A DNA stretch of 32,752 nt from Myxococcales bacterium (GCA_013215615.1 JABSQX010000013.1:1-32752), one strand, 5' to 3'. Shown: positions 7,480-17,133, counted from the first letter of the stretch. A program made the numbers and translations. Notes: generated from the sequence alone by a model not told the origin.

Positions 7480-8322
7480 ATGGCGCCCACGAGAAGCCCT
7501 TCGATCTGGGACGAGCGGACCCTCGGCCCGGAGTCCATTCTGCTCGATGACCGGGTGGCCGTGGTGACCGGAGCCGCCCAGGGGATCGGAGAGGCCACCG
7601 CCATCGCGCTGGCCCGCTGCGGGGCCCACGTGGCGATCTGCGACCGCAAGGCAGACGAGCTCGCAGGGACCGCCCTGGAGATCGAGCGCCTGGGACGCCG
7701 CACACTATCCGCCGTACTCGACGTTCGCGAGCAGTCGGCGGTACAGGACTTCTTCGGGGAGGTGGGGCGCGAGTTCGGGAGCCTGCAGATCCTGGTCAAC
7801 AACGCGGGGGGCGGCTTCTGGTCGGAGTTTCTCGACGTGAGCGCCAAGGGCGAGCGCGCCCTGGTGAACGAGAACTGGAGTTCCGTCACCCACTGCGTGC
7901 GTGCGGCGCTGCCACTGATGACCGAGGGGGGCTCCGTGATCAACATCACCTCGGTGGAAGCCCACCGGGCCGGGCCAGGCTTCGCGATCTATTCGGCGAT
8001 GAAGGCCGCAGTCGCCAATCTCAGCAAGAGCCTCTCGATGGAGTTCGCATCGCGAAGCATCCGTGTCAATTGCGTGGCCCCCGACATGATCCCTACACCC
8101 GGTGACGCCGACCTCGCCCGGGATTCGGCAGCCGCCGACCTTCCCGCCCTCGAGAACACGCCCTGGCCGGAGACCGGCTCCAGCTGGGACTGCGCGGCGG
8201 CCGCGCTCTTCCTGGCCAGCGACCTCTCCCGCTTCATCACGGGCTCCACGATTCACGTGGACGGCGGCACCGAGGCCGCGGGCGGCTGGAAGATCACGCA
8301 GGATGGGGGCTACACGCTCTGA
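7480..8322 (+). CDS. Short-chain dehydrogenase/reductase
   Basis: A classical NAD(P)-dependent SDR of 280 residues. The cofactor motif TGAAQGIG lies at 30-37, with Asp55 after the second strand (AICDRK) suggesting NAD preference. NNAG is at 107-110. Ser158, Tyr171 and Lys175 (YSAMK) complete the active site. The C-terminal segment FITGSTIHVDGGTEAAGGW is typical of the family, as in glucose/3-oxoacyl dehydrogenases. The start ATG has GGGAGG eight bases upstream. The substrate is unknown. It sits between the NTF2-like gene and a spermidine-synthase-fold gene, all on the plus strand. Confidence 0.92.
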   Translation: MAPTRSPSIWDERTLGPESILLDDRVAVVTGAAQGIGEATAIALARCGAHVAICDRKADELAGTALEIERLGRRTLSAVLDVREQSAVQDFFGEVGREFGSLQILVNNAGGGFWSEFLDVSAKGERALVNENWSSVTHCVRAALPLMTEGGSVINITSVEAHRAGPGFAIYSAMKAAVANLSKSLSMEFASRSIRVNCVAPDMIPTPGDADLARDSAAADLPALENTPWPETGSSWDCAAAALFLASDLSRFITGSTIHVDGGTEAAGGWKITQDGGYTL

Positions 8323-8353
8323 GCGCCCCGCGCCGCCGCCCCCAAAACGCAGC

Positions 8354-9064
8354 ATGAGCCGACCCTGGCAGCTCGTCGAGGCCGTCGAGCACGGCGCGGG
8401 CCGCATCGAGCTGCGGCAGCGGGGCGAGCGCGACTATCTGATCACGCTGGATGGGCGCGTGCTGATGAACAGCGCGGCGCACCGCTCCGAGCGCGCGCTC
8501 GGAGCACTCGCCGTGGAGGCACTGGCAACGCGCAGCAAGCCGCGCGTCCTGATCGCGGGCCTGGGCATGGCGTTCACGCTGCGGGGCGCCCTGGACGGCC
8601 TGCCCCGGGACGCCCGGGTACGGGTCGTGGAGATCGAGGGCGCTGTCCACCGCTGGTGCCTCGGGCCGCTGCGGGAACTCAGCGGGGGCGCCGTGCTCGA
8701 CGCCCGGGTCCGGGTCGAGATCGCCGACGTGGCGGACGTACTGGCGGCCGTCGCGCGAGGCCCGGCCGCGCAGCGCTTCGACGCCATTGCTCTCGATCTC
8801 TTCGAGGGGCCCGGGCGCGGCCTACGCGATGAGGACCCCATCTTCGGCCGGGACGGGCTGCAGAGAATGCGCGACGCCCTGGCACCCGACGGGGTGCTGG
8901 CGGTCTGGAGCGAAGCCCGGCAGCCGGCCTTCGAGAAGCGGTTGGCACGCAGTGGCTTTCAAGCCCGTCGCCAGCGACCGGGCCGGGCCGGGCTCCGCCA
9001 CGCCGTCTACGTGGCACGCCTCGCCGAGCGCAGCTCGCCCAGGAAGCCCGTTCCCAGCAGGTAG
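8354..9064 (+). CDS. Spermidine-synthase-fold (PABS-like) protein of unknown activity
   Basis: The protein has 236 residues. The segment RVLIAGLGMAFTLRGAL (64-80) corresponds to the nucleotide-binding Gly-rich loop of spermidine synthases. VVEIEGAV (91-98) is the acidic strand end, and FDAIALDLFEGPG (142-154) aligns with the region holding the catalytic Asp-x-x-Asp-Pro. The DP pair is replaced by LDLFEGP, so classical aminopropyl transfer is doubtful. No S-adenosylmethionine decarboxylase gene is nearby. The last 58 bases overlap the end of rlmE on the other strand. The ATG is 31 bases after the SDR stop and lacks a clear ribosome site, suggesting coupled translation. Confidence 0.8.
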   Translation: MSRPWQLVEAVEHGAGRIELRQRGERDYLITLDGRVLMNSAAHRSERALGALAVEALATRSKPRVLIAGLGMAFTLRGALDGLPRDARVRVVEIEGAVHRWCLGPLRELSGGAVLDARVRVEIADVADVLAAVARGPAAQRFDAIALDLFEGPGRGLRDEDPIFGRDGLQRMRDALAPDGVLAVWSEARQPAFEKRLARSGFQARRQRPGRAGLRHAVYVARLAERSSPRKPVPSR

Positions 9065-9633
9065 CGCTCGCTGCTGCCCTTGCGGGTGGCACGTGGCCGG
9101 GTCGACTGTGCGCGCTCGAAGCGCCCGCGCAGGCGCACGGCGATCTGCTGGGCCTCGGGGCTTTCCAGGAGTTTCACGAGCAGGTGGCCACCCGGGCGCA
9201 ATACTTCGGGCAGCGCACACTCCACGGCCTCGAGGAGCGCCTCCTCCAGCGCCCGGTCCCGCGCGCGTACCCCACTGAGCTTGGGGGCCATGTCAGAGAG
9301 CAGCACATCGCAGGGCCGTCCCCCCAACAGGTCGATGAGTCGAGCGCGAACGGGGGCTTCCGTGAAATCCCCTTGGAGCGCCACCACATTTGCGCTCTCG
9401 AGGGGCGCTACGGCCGCGAGATCCACCCCGACTACCCGTCCGCTTGCGCCTACCTCCCGGGCAGCCAGCTGCAGCCAGCTGCCGGGCCAGCAGCCCAGGT
9501 CCAACACGCGCTGGCCGGGGCGTAACAACCGATGGCGGCGCTGGATCTCCTGCAGCTTGTAGGCGGCCCGCGAGCGGAACCCCTCGCGCTGGGCGCGCTG
9601 GTGGAAGGCGTCCCTGCGCTGGTATTGGGCCAA
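9007..9633 (-). CDS. rlmE: 23S rRNA (uridine-2552 2'-O) methyltransferase
   Basis: This is the FtsJ/RrmJ enzyme that methylates U2552 in the A-loop of 23S rRNA using SAM, during late 50S assembly. The protein has 208 residues, as in E. coli. The catalytic tetrad is visible as Lys26 (RAAYKL), Asp114 (LLSDMAPKLSG), Lys154 (LLVKLL) and Glu189 (SSERYLLG). The SAM loop is VLDLGCWPGSW at 43-53. The start is a TTG at 9633, since there is no ATG before the conserved FRSRAAYKL. It lies 11 bases after rplC, so a 50S protein gene and a 50S-modifying enzyme share a transcript. The 3' end overlaps the convergent PABS-like gene by 58 bases. Confidence 0.95.
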   Translation of the reverse strand: MAQYQRRDAFHQRAQREGFRSRAAYKLQEIQRRHRLLRPGQRVLDLGCWPGSWLQLAAREVGASGRVVGVDLAAVAPLESANVVALQGDFTEAPVRARLIDLLGGRPCDVLLSDMAPKLSGVRARDRALEEALLEAVECALPEVLRPGGHLLVKLLESPEAQQIAVRLRGRFERAQSTRPRATRKGSSERYLLGTGFLGELRSARRAT

Positions 9634-9644
9634 CGCGAAACCCG

Positions 9645-10289
9645 CTAGCTGGAGGCCTTCCGGGCAGGGCGAACGCGCACCAGCGCGTCGTTGTGACCCG
9701 GCACGCTTCCGCGGATGAAGAGCAGGTGCTTTTCCGCATCCACGCCCACCACCTCGACGTTGGTGGTGGTAACGCGGGCGTTGCCGAGGCGGCCGGGCAT
9801 CTTCATGCCCTTGATGACTTTGCCCGGGTAGGCGCCCGCGCCAATGGCCCCGCCGTGCCTAAAGAACTCGTGGGTGCCGTGGGTCCGGCGTTTGATCGCG
9901 AAGCCGTGCCGCTTCACGACGCCGGCGGTGCCACGTCCCTTGGAGGTGCCGATCACGTCCACGCGTTGTCCCTCGCTGAAGACGTCCACGCCCACCTGCT
10001 GGCCCACCTCGAACTGCTCCGCCTCCTCGGCACTGACCCGGCTCTCCCGCAGCCAGCGCCGGGGCGCGACCCCGGCGGCTTCGAAGTGGCCGCGCTGCGG
10101 CTTCGAGGCGCGGTTGGGCCGCTTTTCCCCGTAGCCGAGCTGCAGCGCGCTGTAGCCGTCGCGCTCCTCGGTCTTTTTCTGCACCACCGTGTTCTCTCCG
10201 GCCTCGAGGACGGTGACGGGAATGCACTCGCCGTCCTGGCGGAACAGCTGTGTCATACCGATCTTCCGGCACATGAACTCGATGGCCAC
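9645..10289 (-). CDS. rplC: 50S ribosomal protein L3
   Basis: L3 is a primary 23S-binding protein that nucleates 50S assembly and reaches the peptidyl-transferase centre. The protein has 214 residues from the GTG at 10289, which has ACGGAG six to seven bases upstream. The start VAIEFMCRKIGMTQLF replaces the more usual short lead before GRKxGMTQ. The family segments VIGTSKGRGTAGVVKRHGF, THGTHEFFRHGGAIGA and KGMKMPGR are intact, so it looks functional. Oddly, it is not in an S10 operon: its neighbours are rlmE and a glycosyltransferase, and no other ribosomal protein gene is adjacent. Whether it is the only L3 gene or a paralogue cannot be told from this window. Confidence 0.94.
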   Translation of the reverse strand: MAIEFMCRKIGMTQLFRQDGECIPVTVLEAGENTVVQKKTEERDGYSALQLGYGEKRPNRASKPQRGHFEAAGVAPRRWLRESRVSAEEAEQFEVGQQVGVDVFSEGQRVDVIGTSKGRGTAGVVKRHGFAIKRRTHGTHEFFRHGGAIGAGAYPGKVIKGMKMPGRLGNARVTTTNVEVVGVDAEKHLLFIRGSVPGHNDALVRVRPARKASS

Positions 10290-10462
10290 GGGGAACTCCG
10301 TCCAGGGGGATGTGGAGGGCTTCCGACCTCCCGCTGGAGCGCTGCGGGAAGGCGCCGCAATATAGGAGGGCCGCGGGGTACTGTCGACCCGGGGGGCCGC
10401 TGACGCTGGCTGCTCGGGCCGTCTCACCCACCCCCGGATCGCCAATACTCACGGGGACCCGA

Positions 10463-11614
10463 TTGCCGCCCACCCACCGCCCAGGCCCGCTGCGCGTCGC
10501 CGCGCTCTGCACCTTCCAGTTCCCGGCCCCCCAGGGCTCCCAGGTCTATGCGGGTCAGCAGGCGGTGGCGCTGCGGCGAGCCGGCCTGGACGTCGAACTC
10601 TTCTGCTATGGACGCGGCGCGGGAGACCCACCCCCGACGCTGCCCCTGCAGCGGGCGCCCGCCTGGGCGACGCCGCGCTCCTATCGCGCGGGGCCGAAGC
10701 CCCGCAAGCCCGTGGCAGATCTCGCCCTGGCCTGGACACTGCTCCGCGCGCACCGGCGCCGGGCCTTCGACGTGCTGCTCGCCCACAACGCCGAGGCCAC
10801 CCTGCTGGCGCTGGCGCTGCGCGCTCGCGCCGGCATCCCCTGCGTGTACGTCGCGCACACGCTGCTCGGCGTGGAGCTGCGCTGCTACGCGCCTGCCCGC
10901 CTGGGGGGCAGCGCGGATCGGCTGGGAGCCCAGATCGACCGACAGCTCGCGCGCCGCTCGGATGCCGTGCTGGCACTCAGCGAAGACGCGCGAAGTGCGC
11001 TGCGCCCCCATACCACCCGCCCCGTGGTGCAGATTCCACCAGGCCTCGACCTTCGCCCCGCACCCAGCCAAGACGCCGTGCGCGAGATGTGTCGACGCCA
11101 CGGCCTCACACCCGGTGGCTTCGCGCTCTACGCGGGGAACCTGGATGCCTACCAGGATCTCGCGAGCCTCCAGCAGGCAGCCGCCCAACTCCGGGACCTG
11201 CCGCTGGTGGTGGCCACCCACGCCCCCCCGCGCAGGCTCGATCCGCTCCGGGTGCTGCGCGTTCCCGATGCCGAAAGCGCGCGCACGCTCAGTTTCGGGG
11301 CCGCCCTGGCCGTGGCCCCCCGGCGCCACGTGGGCGGCTTCCCGATCAAACTCCTCAACTACATGGAGGCCTCCCTGCCCATCGTGGCCCGCGCGGAACA
11401 AGGCCTAGGTCTGGTCCACGACCGCGATGCCTGGCTGGTCGCGCCACGCGCAGGCCCTGCGGAGTTCGCCCACGCGCTGCGGACGCTCTTCGCGGATCCG
11501 GAGCGGGCCGGGCGGCTGGGCCGGGCGGGCCGTGCGCACCTCGAGGGCCACCACCACTGGCCGGATCTCGCCGCGCGAACCGACGCGCTGCTGCGCGAGG
11601 TCTGCAGCGGCTAG
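10463..11614 (+). CDS. GT4-family glycosyltransferase
   Basis: A two-Rossmann-domain GT-B enzyme of about 383 residues that probably transfers a sugar from a nucleotide donor. The N-terminal domain has LRVAALCTFQFPAPQGSQVY, with the acceptor-side Gly-rich loop, then DVLLAHNAEA and PCVYVAHTLLG. The C-terminal domain has FALYAGNLDAYQD and the donor-binding segment GGFPIKLLNYMEASLPIVA with Glu at the conserved position. I chose the TTG at 10463 (GGGG seven bases upstream). The first ATG at 10310 would start only 21 bases from the divergent rplC start and add a 51-residue tail unlike the family. It is convergent with a membrane protein gene 20 bases downstream. The substrate is unknown. Confidence 0.85.
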   Translation: MPPTHRPGPLRVAALCTFQFPAPQGSQVYAGQQAVALRRAGLDVELFCYGRGAGDPPPTLPLQRAPAWATPRSYRAGPKPRKPVADLALAWTLLRAHRRRAFDVLLAHNAEATLLALALRARAGIPCVYVAHTLLGVELRCYAPARLGGSADRLGAQIDRQLARRSDAVLALSEDARSALRPHTTRPVVQIPPGLDLRPAPSQDAVREMCRRHGLTPGGFALYAGNLDAYQDLASLQQAAAQLRDLPLVVATHAPPRRLDPLRVLRVPDAESARTLSFGAALAVAPRRHVGGFPIKLLNYMEASLPIVARAEQGLGLVHDRDAWLVAPRAGPAEFAHALRTLFADPERAGRLGRAGRAHLEGHHHWPDLAARTDALLREVCSG

Positions 11615-11634
11615 TGGCGCCGCGCAACCAGCCC

Positions 11635-12300
11635 CTAAAGAGGGCGCTCGCGCACCAACAGGCCGGTGGTGGAGACCCGCACCTCGTAGTGCGCAGGGGC
11701 ATCGCTGGCGATGAAGGTCGCGGAGCCGTATTCGGCGTCGAGCAGCGGAGCCAGCCACGCGTAGGCACGGCGCAGGGCAAAGACGTCCAGCAGTGGGGAC
11801 TCGCCGAGCGCGTGGACGCTACGCGGCCGGCTGCGCTCGGCCCCGATGTCCGCATAGCGGCCGCCGATGCGGTCCAGCTCGTAGGCGGTGTGGAGCCCCA
11901 GCAGGTTCGCCCAGGTCTTCCACTTGAGGATGCGCGCGTCCACGTAGAGCTGGTCACCCGCCAGCTCGAACTCCCGCGACCGGCCCCCGGGCTCTTCGAC
12001 CCGGGCGAGGAAGCGCTGCGGGCCCGTGGGCCGGACCTCGATGACAGCCACCACGACCTCCCGGCTGAGGGCCCGATAGCCCTGCAAGGAGAAGGAGAGC
12101 GACGCCAGCAAGCCCGCCGCACACAAGAGCAGCGCCGCCGACAGGCCCCGGAAGGCACCCGCCAGCGCCCGGCGCTCGCGCAGGGCAAGCAGGCCTCGCC
12201 CCAGCACCCAAAGCGCCAAAGCCCCCAATGCCAGCGCCAGGCCCACCACCCCCACCGCAGCAGCATACGAGCCGGCGGCAGCCGGGTAAACTGCACGCAC
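11635..12300 (-). CDS. Two-TM conserved membrane protein of unknown function
   Basis: The protein has 221 residues from a GTG at 12300. Two hydrophobic segments lie at about 12-35 and 53-73, separated by the basic loop RERRALAGAFRG. A soluble C-terminal domain follows with the recognisable segments AGDQLYVDARILKWKTW, LHTAYELDRIGGRY and LDAEYGSATFIASDAPAHYEV. I recall relatives annotated as 'cation/multidrug efflux pump' in gammaproteobacteria, but two helices and a beta-rich tail do not support a transporter, so I give no function. It is divergent from mfd (122 bases) and convergent with the glycosyltransferase. Confidence 0.75.
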   Translation of the reverse strand: MRAVYPAAAGSYAAAVGVVGLALALGALALWVLGRGLLALRERRALAGAFRGLSAALLLCAAGLLASLSFSLQGYRALSREVVVAVIEVRPTGPQRFLARVEEPGGRSREFELAGDQLYVDARILKWKTWANLLGLHTAYELDRIGGRYADIGAERSRPRSVHALGESPLLDVFALRRAYAWLAPLLDAEYGSATFIASDAPAHYEVRVSTTGLLVRERPL

Positions 12301-12422
12301 AGTCGCCTATCCAGGCGGCGGGCCGCGCGGACGCGCAGCCCGTCCGGATTCCCGCGAGCCCCCGGACTCGCGTGCCTCGCGCCCCGACCCGGGGCGACGG
12401 GGTTTCCTGCGTGCGGAGCAAC

Positions 12423-15400
12423 GTGAACGAGCAAGCAAGCGGCGTGAGCGAGCTGGCGGGCATCGCCCGGCGCATCGCCCAGCGCAGCGGTGCGGTGGAA
12501 CTCTCGGGACTACGAGGGGCCAGTACCGCCGCAGCCACCGCGCAACTCGTGGAGGCCCAGGGCGACGCCCCCACGCTGCTGCTCGTGCCCACCGCCAAGC
12601 GCGCCGACCGCTGTATCGCGGACCTCAAGGCGTGCCTGGGCGAGGAGCCGGAGCACACCCGGCCCCGCCGTGCTGGGAACGAGGCGTCGGCAGATCCGGG
12701 CCGCGTTCTCCCCTTCCCTCGCTATGACACACCGCCCTATGAGCGCTTCTCCCCGCAGCCCTTCGTGGTCGCCCAGCGCATGGAGATCCTCTACCGCTGG
12801 CTGAGCAGCGAAGCGGGGCCCAACGCCGGAGCGGCGCCGATCGTGGTCGCTCCTTGGACCGCCCTGGTGCCCTTCGTACCCAGCCGGGAGCGCGTGCGAG
12901 CGCGTTCCACTCACCTGGAGGTGGGACAACGGGTAGATCGCGACGCGCTGGTCGAGACCCTGCTGTCGGCGGGCTACGCGCGCATGCCGGTGGTGGAGGA
13001 ACGCGGCGAGTTGGCGGTGCGCGGCGGGATCCTCGACCTCCACCCGCCCCACCGCACGAGCCCCGTGCGCATCGAGCTGTGGGGCGACGAGGTGGAATCC
13101 ATTCGCGAGTTCGACCCGGTCAGCCAGCGCTCCCAGCGACCCATCGCGCACGTGGCCGCACCGCCGCCCCGGGAACTCCTCGTCGACCGCGATCTGGTCA
13201 TCGAACGCTCCGAGGTGATCCGCAGCCTGGCCGAAAGCCAGCAGATCCCCGCGCGCAACGTGGACGCCCTGCTCGACGAACTACTGCGCGGCCAGTTGCC
13301 ACCGGGTGTGGAGGCCATCGCACCCTTGCTGATGCGCGACAGCGCGAGCGTGCTCGATTTCCTGCCCCGGGACACGCTGGTGGTGATCGACGATCTCGAG
13401 GCGGGGCGCGCTCGCCTGGCCCGCTACGCGGAGGAAGCAGCGACCAACTACGAGTTGGCCCGGGCCAGCGGACGCCTGGTGCTGCCGCCTGCCGAACTGG
13501 GCCTCGACCCGGAAGCCCTGCACGGCGCCATCGCAGCGCGCCATCCCGTGCACCTCGAGCGCCACCCGCGGCCGGAGTTCGAGCGCTTGCCCCCCGACCA
13601 CCGCTTCGAGATCGAGAGTCGGGACCACGACGCGCTGCGCGGGGAACTCGAGAGAAGCCGCCGGGAGGATCGCCCGCTCGCGCCACTGGTCCGACGGCTC
13701 GAGGGCTGGAGGGACGACGGCCGGCGCTGCGTGTTGAGCGTCTCTGCGAGTTCCCAGGCACAACGCCTGCGTGAGCTGCTCGCGGACTACGGGATCGACG
13801 CGCGGCGCGGCACCCCGGGGCGGCCCTACTGGCGCTGGTCGGCGCCCGGGCGCGTGGAGATCCGCCGATCGTCGCTCGGCGAGGGCTTCGATCTCCCCAT
13901 GGAAGGCCTGGTGGTGGTTGGCGAGGACGCGATCTTCGGCCCTCGCGAGAAGCAGCGGCGGCGAACGCGCTGGCCGGAGGGCGCCGCAGTGGAGTCCCTG
14001 GGTCAGCTCTCGGCTGGCGATTTTCTGGTGCACGCGGACCACGGGATCGGGATCTACCGCGGCCTGGTGGAGTTGGAGACCCAAGGCATCTCCGGCGAGT
14101 TCCTCTCCATCGAGTACGCGGAGGTGACCCGCCTCTTCCTGCCCGTGCACCGCTTGAACCTCGTGCAGCGCTACGCGGGCTCCGACGGCCACGTACCACG
14201 CATCGACACGCTGGGCGGCAGCAGCTGGGAGAAGGCCAAGCGCCGCGTCCAGCGCGCGCTGCGCGACATGGCGGCATCGCTGCTGTCCGTGCATGCAGCC
14301 CGGGAACTCGCCGAGGGTTTCCGCTTCTCGCCGCGCGACCGCCTGCTCGAGGGCTTCGAGGCCACCTTTCCCTTCGAGGAGACCTCGGACCAGCGCGCGG
14401 CCATCGAGGACACCCTGGCCGACATGCAGCACGGCAAGCCCATGGACCGCATCGTGTGTGGGGACGTGGGTTACGGGAAAACCGAGGTGGCATTGCGCGC
14501 CGCCTTCCGCGCAGCCCTGGACGGCAAGCAGGTCGCGGTGCTGGTCCCCACCACCGTGCTCTGCACCCAGCACGAGGAGACCTTCCGACAGCGCTTCGAG
14601 GGCTACCCGGTACACATCGAGTCGCTGTCCCGCTTCCGCGGCCCCGCGCAGTCCCGCCAGACCCTCGCGGGCCTCGCTGACGGCAGCATCGACGTGGTGA
14701 TCGGAACGCACCGGCTGCTGCAGCAGAACGTCCGCTTCCGCGACCTGGGCCTGTTGGTCGTCGACGAGGAGCACCGCTTCGGCGTCCGACACAAGGAGAG
14801 GATCAAGCGGCTGAAGAAGACCGTGGACGTGCTGACCCTCACCGCCACTCCCATCCCGAGGACCCTGCAGCTCGCCTTCACGGGCATGCGGGATCTCTCG
14901 GTCATCGAGACCCCCCCCGCGGACCGCATCGCGATTCGCACGCAGGTGTGTCGATTCTCCGAGGAGATCACGCGGGAGGCGATCCTGCGCGAGATGCGTC
15001 GCGGAGGACAGATCTTCTTCGTCCACAACCGCGTGCAGAGCATCGCCTCCATGGCCGAGACGCTGGGACGCATCGTGCCCGAGGCGACGGTGATCGTCGC
15101 ACACGGCCAGCTCCCCGAGCGCGAACTGGAGTCCCGGATGCTGGCCTTCATGCGCGGCGAAGCCCACGTGCTGCTCTGCACTACCATCATCGAATCCGGC
15201 CTGGACATCCCGAACGCCAATACCATCCTGATCAACCGCGCGGAGAGCCTGGGACTCGCCCAGCTCTACCAACTGCGGGGTCGCGTGGGGCGCAGCAGCC
15301 AGCGCGCCTACGCGTACTTGATGGTGGGCAATCCCGAGCAGCTCTCCCCCGACGCCCGCAAGCGCATGGACGCCATCCAAGACCTGAGCGAGCTGGGCAG

Positions 15401-16001
15401 TGGCTTCCGACTCGCCAACATGGATCTCGAGATCCGCGGTGCCGGCGACCTGCTGGGAAGCGAGCAGTCGGGCCACCTGGCCGCGGTGGGTTACGAGACC
15501 TACATGGAGATGCTGGAGAAGACCATCGACGAGTTGCGCGGGATCGTCCACGAAAAGGAGGTGGACCCCGAAATCCGCCTGCCGGTGACCGCTCGGCTGC
15601 CCGAAGACTACGTGGACGACGTGAACGCGCGGCTGGTGCTCTACAAGCGGCTCGCCTCCTGTCGTGAGCCCGCGGAGATCGAGCAGATCGCGGAGGAAAT
15701 CCTGGACCGCTTCGGGCCGCTTCCCGAAGCCGCGACGAATCTGCTGGAGGTGATCCAGCTCAAGGTACGCGCACGACGCTTGGGAGTGGCCTCGGTGGAT
15801 CTCGCCGACGGCGAGTTGGTGCTGACCGCGGCACCGAGCAGCCGGGTGGACCCGGAGCGGCTGCTCTCCTTGCTCTCCCAGGCAGGCAGCGGCTTGCGGG
15901 TGGCGCCGGGCCACAAGATCTTCGCGACGCTCCCCGGGCAGGAAGCCGGCCAGCTCTTCGACGCGGCCCGCCGCCTCTTCGCGAACCTCGAGGCGAAGTG
16001 A
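12423..16001 (+). CDS. mfd: Transcription-repair coupling factor
   Basis: Mfd is a DNA translocase that removes stalled RNA polymerase and recruits UvrA. The protein has 1192 residues (E. coli 1148). Domains in order: a UvrB-like N-terminal module with FPRYDTPPYERFSP; the RNA-polymerase-interacting CarD-like domain at about 530-590 (GDFLVHADHGIGIYRG and EYAEVTRLFLP); and the RecG-like motor with Walker A GDVGYGKTEV near 680, DEEHRFG near 781, TATPIPRTLQLAF and FVHNRVQSI. A TRCF C-terminal domain follows DYVDDVNARLVLYKRLA. The GTG at 12423 has GGAG four bases upstream; an upstream frame extension has no family match. A parvulin and uvrA follow on the same strand. Confidence 0.97.
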   Translation: MNEQASGVSELAGIARRIAQRSGAVELSGLRGASTAAATAQLVEAQGDAPTLLLVPTAKRADRCIADLKACLGEEPEHTRPRRAGNEASADPGRVLPFPRYDTPPYERFSPQPFVVAQRMEILYRWLSSEAGPNAGAAPIVVAPWTALVPFVPSRERVRARSTHLEVGQRVDRDALVETLLSAGYARMPVVEERGELAVRGGILDLHPPHRTSPVRIELWGDEVESIREFDPVSQRSQRPIAHVAAPPPRELLVDRDLVIERSEVIRSLAESQQIPARNVDALLDELLRGQLPPGVEAIAPLLMRDSASVLDFLPRDTLVVIDDLEAGRARLARYAEEAATNYELARASGRLVLPPAELGLDPEALHGAIAARHPVHLERHPRPEFERLPPDHRFEIESRDHDALRGELERSRREDRPLAPLVRRLEGWRDDGRRCVLSVSASSQAQRLRELLADYGIDARRGTPGRPYWRWSAPGRVEIRRSSLGEGFDLPMEGLVVVGEDAIFGPREKQRRRTRWPEGAAVESLGQLSAGDFLVHADHGIGIYRGLVELETQGISGEFLSIEYAEVTRLFLPVHRLNLVQRYAGSDGHVPRIDTLGGSSWEKAKRRVQRALRDMAASLLSVHAARELAEGFRFSPRDRLLEGFEATFPFEETSDQRAAIEDTLADMQHGKPMDRIVCGDVGYGKTEVALRAAFRAALDGKQVAVLVPTTVLCTQHEETFRQRFEGYPVHIESLSRFRGPAQSRQTLAGLADGSIDVVIGTHRLLQQNVRFRDLGLLVVDEEHRFGVRHKERIKRLKKTVDVLTLTATPIPRTLQLAFTGMRDLSVIETPPADRIAIRTQVCRFSEEITREAILREMRRGGQIFFVHNRVQSIASMAETLGRIVPEATVIVAHGQLPERELESRMLAFMRGEAHVLLCTTIIESGLDIPNANTILINRAESLGLAQLYQLRGRVGRSSQRAYAYLMVGNPEQLSPDARKRMDAIQDLSELGSGFRLANMDLEIRGAGDLLGSEQSGHLAAVGYETYMEMLEKTIDELRGIVHEKEVDPEIRLPVTARLPEDYVDDVNARLVLYKRLASCREPAEIEQIAEEILDRFGPLPEAATNLLEVIQLKVRARRLGVASVDLADGELVLTAAPSSRVDPERLLSLLSQAGSGLRVAPGHKIFATLPGQEAGQLFDAARRLFANLEAK

Positions 16002-16090
16002 GGCCTCGACGGCTGCGCGACACGTCCAGGGCTACCATCCTCTCCCCGTGCCCGCGTGGACGGCACGGCGACCCGCCGAGGAGAACCCGC

Positions 16091-17133
16091 TTGATCGATC
16101 TCGCCCGCTTCGCTGCCCGGCCGCTCTTCACATTGGCGCTGCTGCTGGCGGCAGCAGCCGCCCCGGCGCAGGAAGAGGAGATGGTGGACGGCATCGCGGC
16201 CCAGGTGGGCAGCCGCGTCGTGTTGGTCTCCGAAGTCATGCAGAGCGTCTCCCCCCAGGAGATCGCCTTGCGCGAGATGGGGGCCCCCGAGCAACGCATC
16301 GCCGCACTGCGCGCCGACGGTCTCGAGCGCATGATCGAAGCCCGCCTGATCGACGAGATGGTGAAGCGCACCGAGCTCTACGCCAGCGAGGAGGAAGTCG
16401 ACGCGGCGATCGAGGGCATCGCGGCGGAGAACGGGATCACCACCGAGCAGCTCTACGCCAGCGTCGGCTTCCACGGCATCTCCAAGCAGGCCTACCGGAA
16501 GCAGATCAAGAGCGACTTCGAGCAGCGCAACGTGATCAACGCCGTCGTGGGCTCCCAGGTCAGCGTCGAAGAGGCCGAAGTGCGCGCCCTCTTCGAGGAG
16601 CGCTTCGCGGACCAACCCCAGAGCGGCGACGCGGTGCACGTCCGCCAACTGCTCATCACCTACGAGGGGCAGGAATCCCGCAGCCCCGAGGAGGTCTGCG
16701 CGACCGTGCAGACGGCGCGGGATCGGATCCGCGGCGGCGAGAACTTCACGACTGTTGCCGCGGAACTCTCCGACGTCGCGGCCATGGAGGGCGGCGACCT
16801 CGGCTGGATCCACATGGAATCCGTGGCCGCCTGGATGGGCGACGCCCTGGGTCCCATGCAGTCCGGGGAGCTCAGCGAAGTGCTGCGCCTCCCCTTCGGC
16901 TGCTCGATCCTCGAGTTGGTGGAACGGCGCGCGGTCGAGCCCATCCGCTTCGAACAGGCCGAGCGCCGCCTGCAGCAAGAGCTGTGGGAGCAGAAGATGG
17001 CCAGCGCCTACCGGGATTGGATCGAGACCCTGCGCGCCCAGACCTACATCGAGCGCCGGGGATACTTCGCGAACGCCGTGCGACTCGGCTTGCCGGGAGA
17101 ATCCGCGGGAGCCACCTCGCCAGCACGCCAGCC

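Noticed and set aside
13281-15914. 877-codon open frame antisense to mfd
   Set aside because: It lies fully opposite the conserved mfd frame, its translation is low-complexity His/Leu/Gly-rich with no motif, and such mirror frames are common in high-GC DNA.
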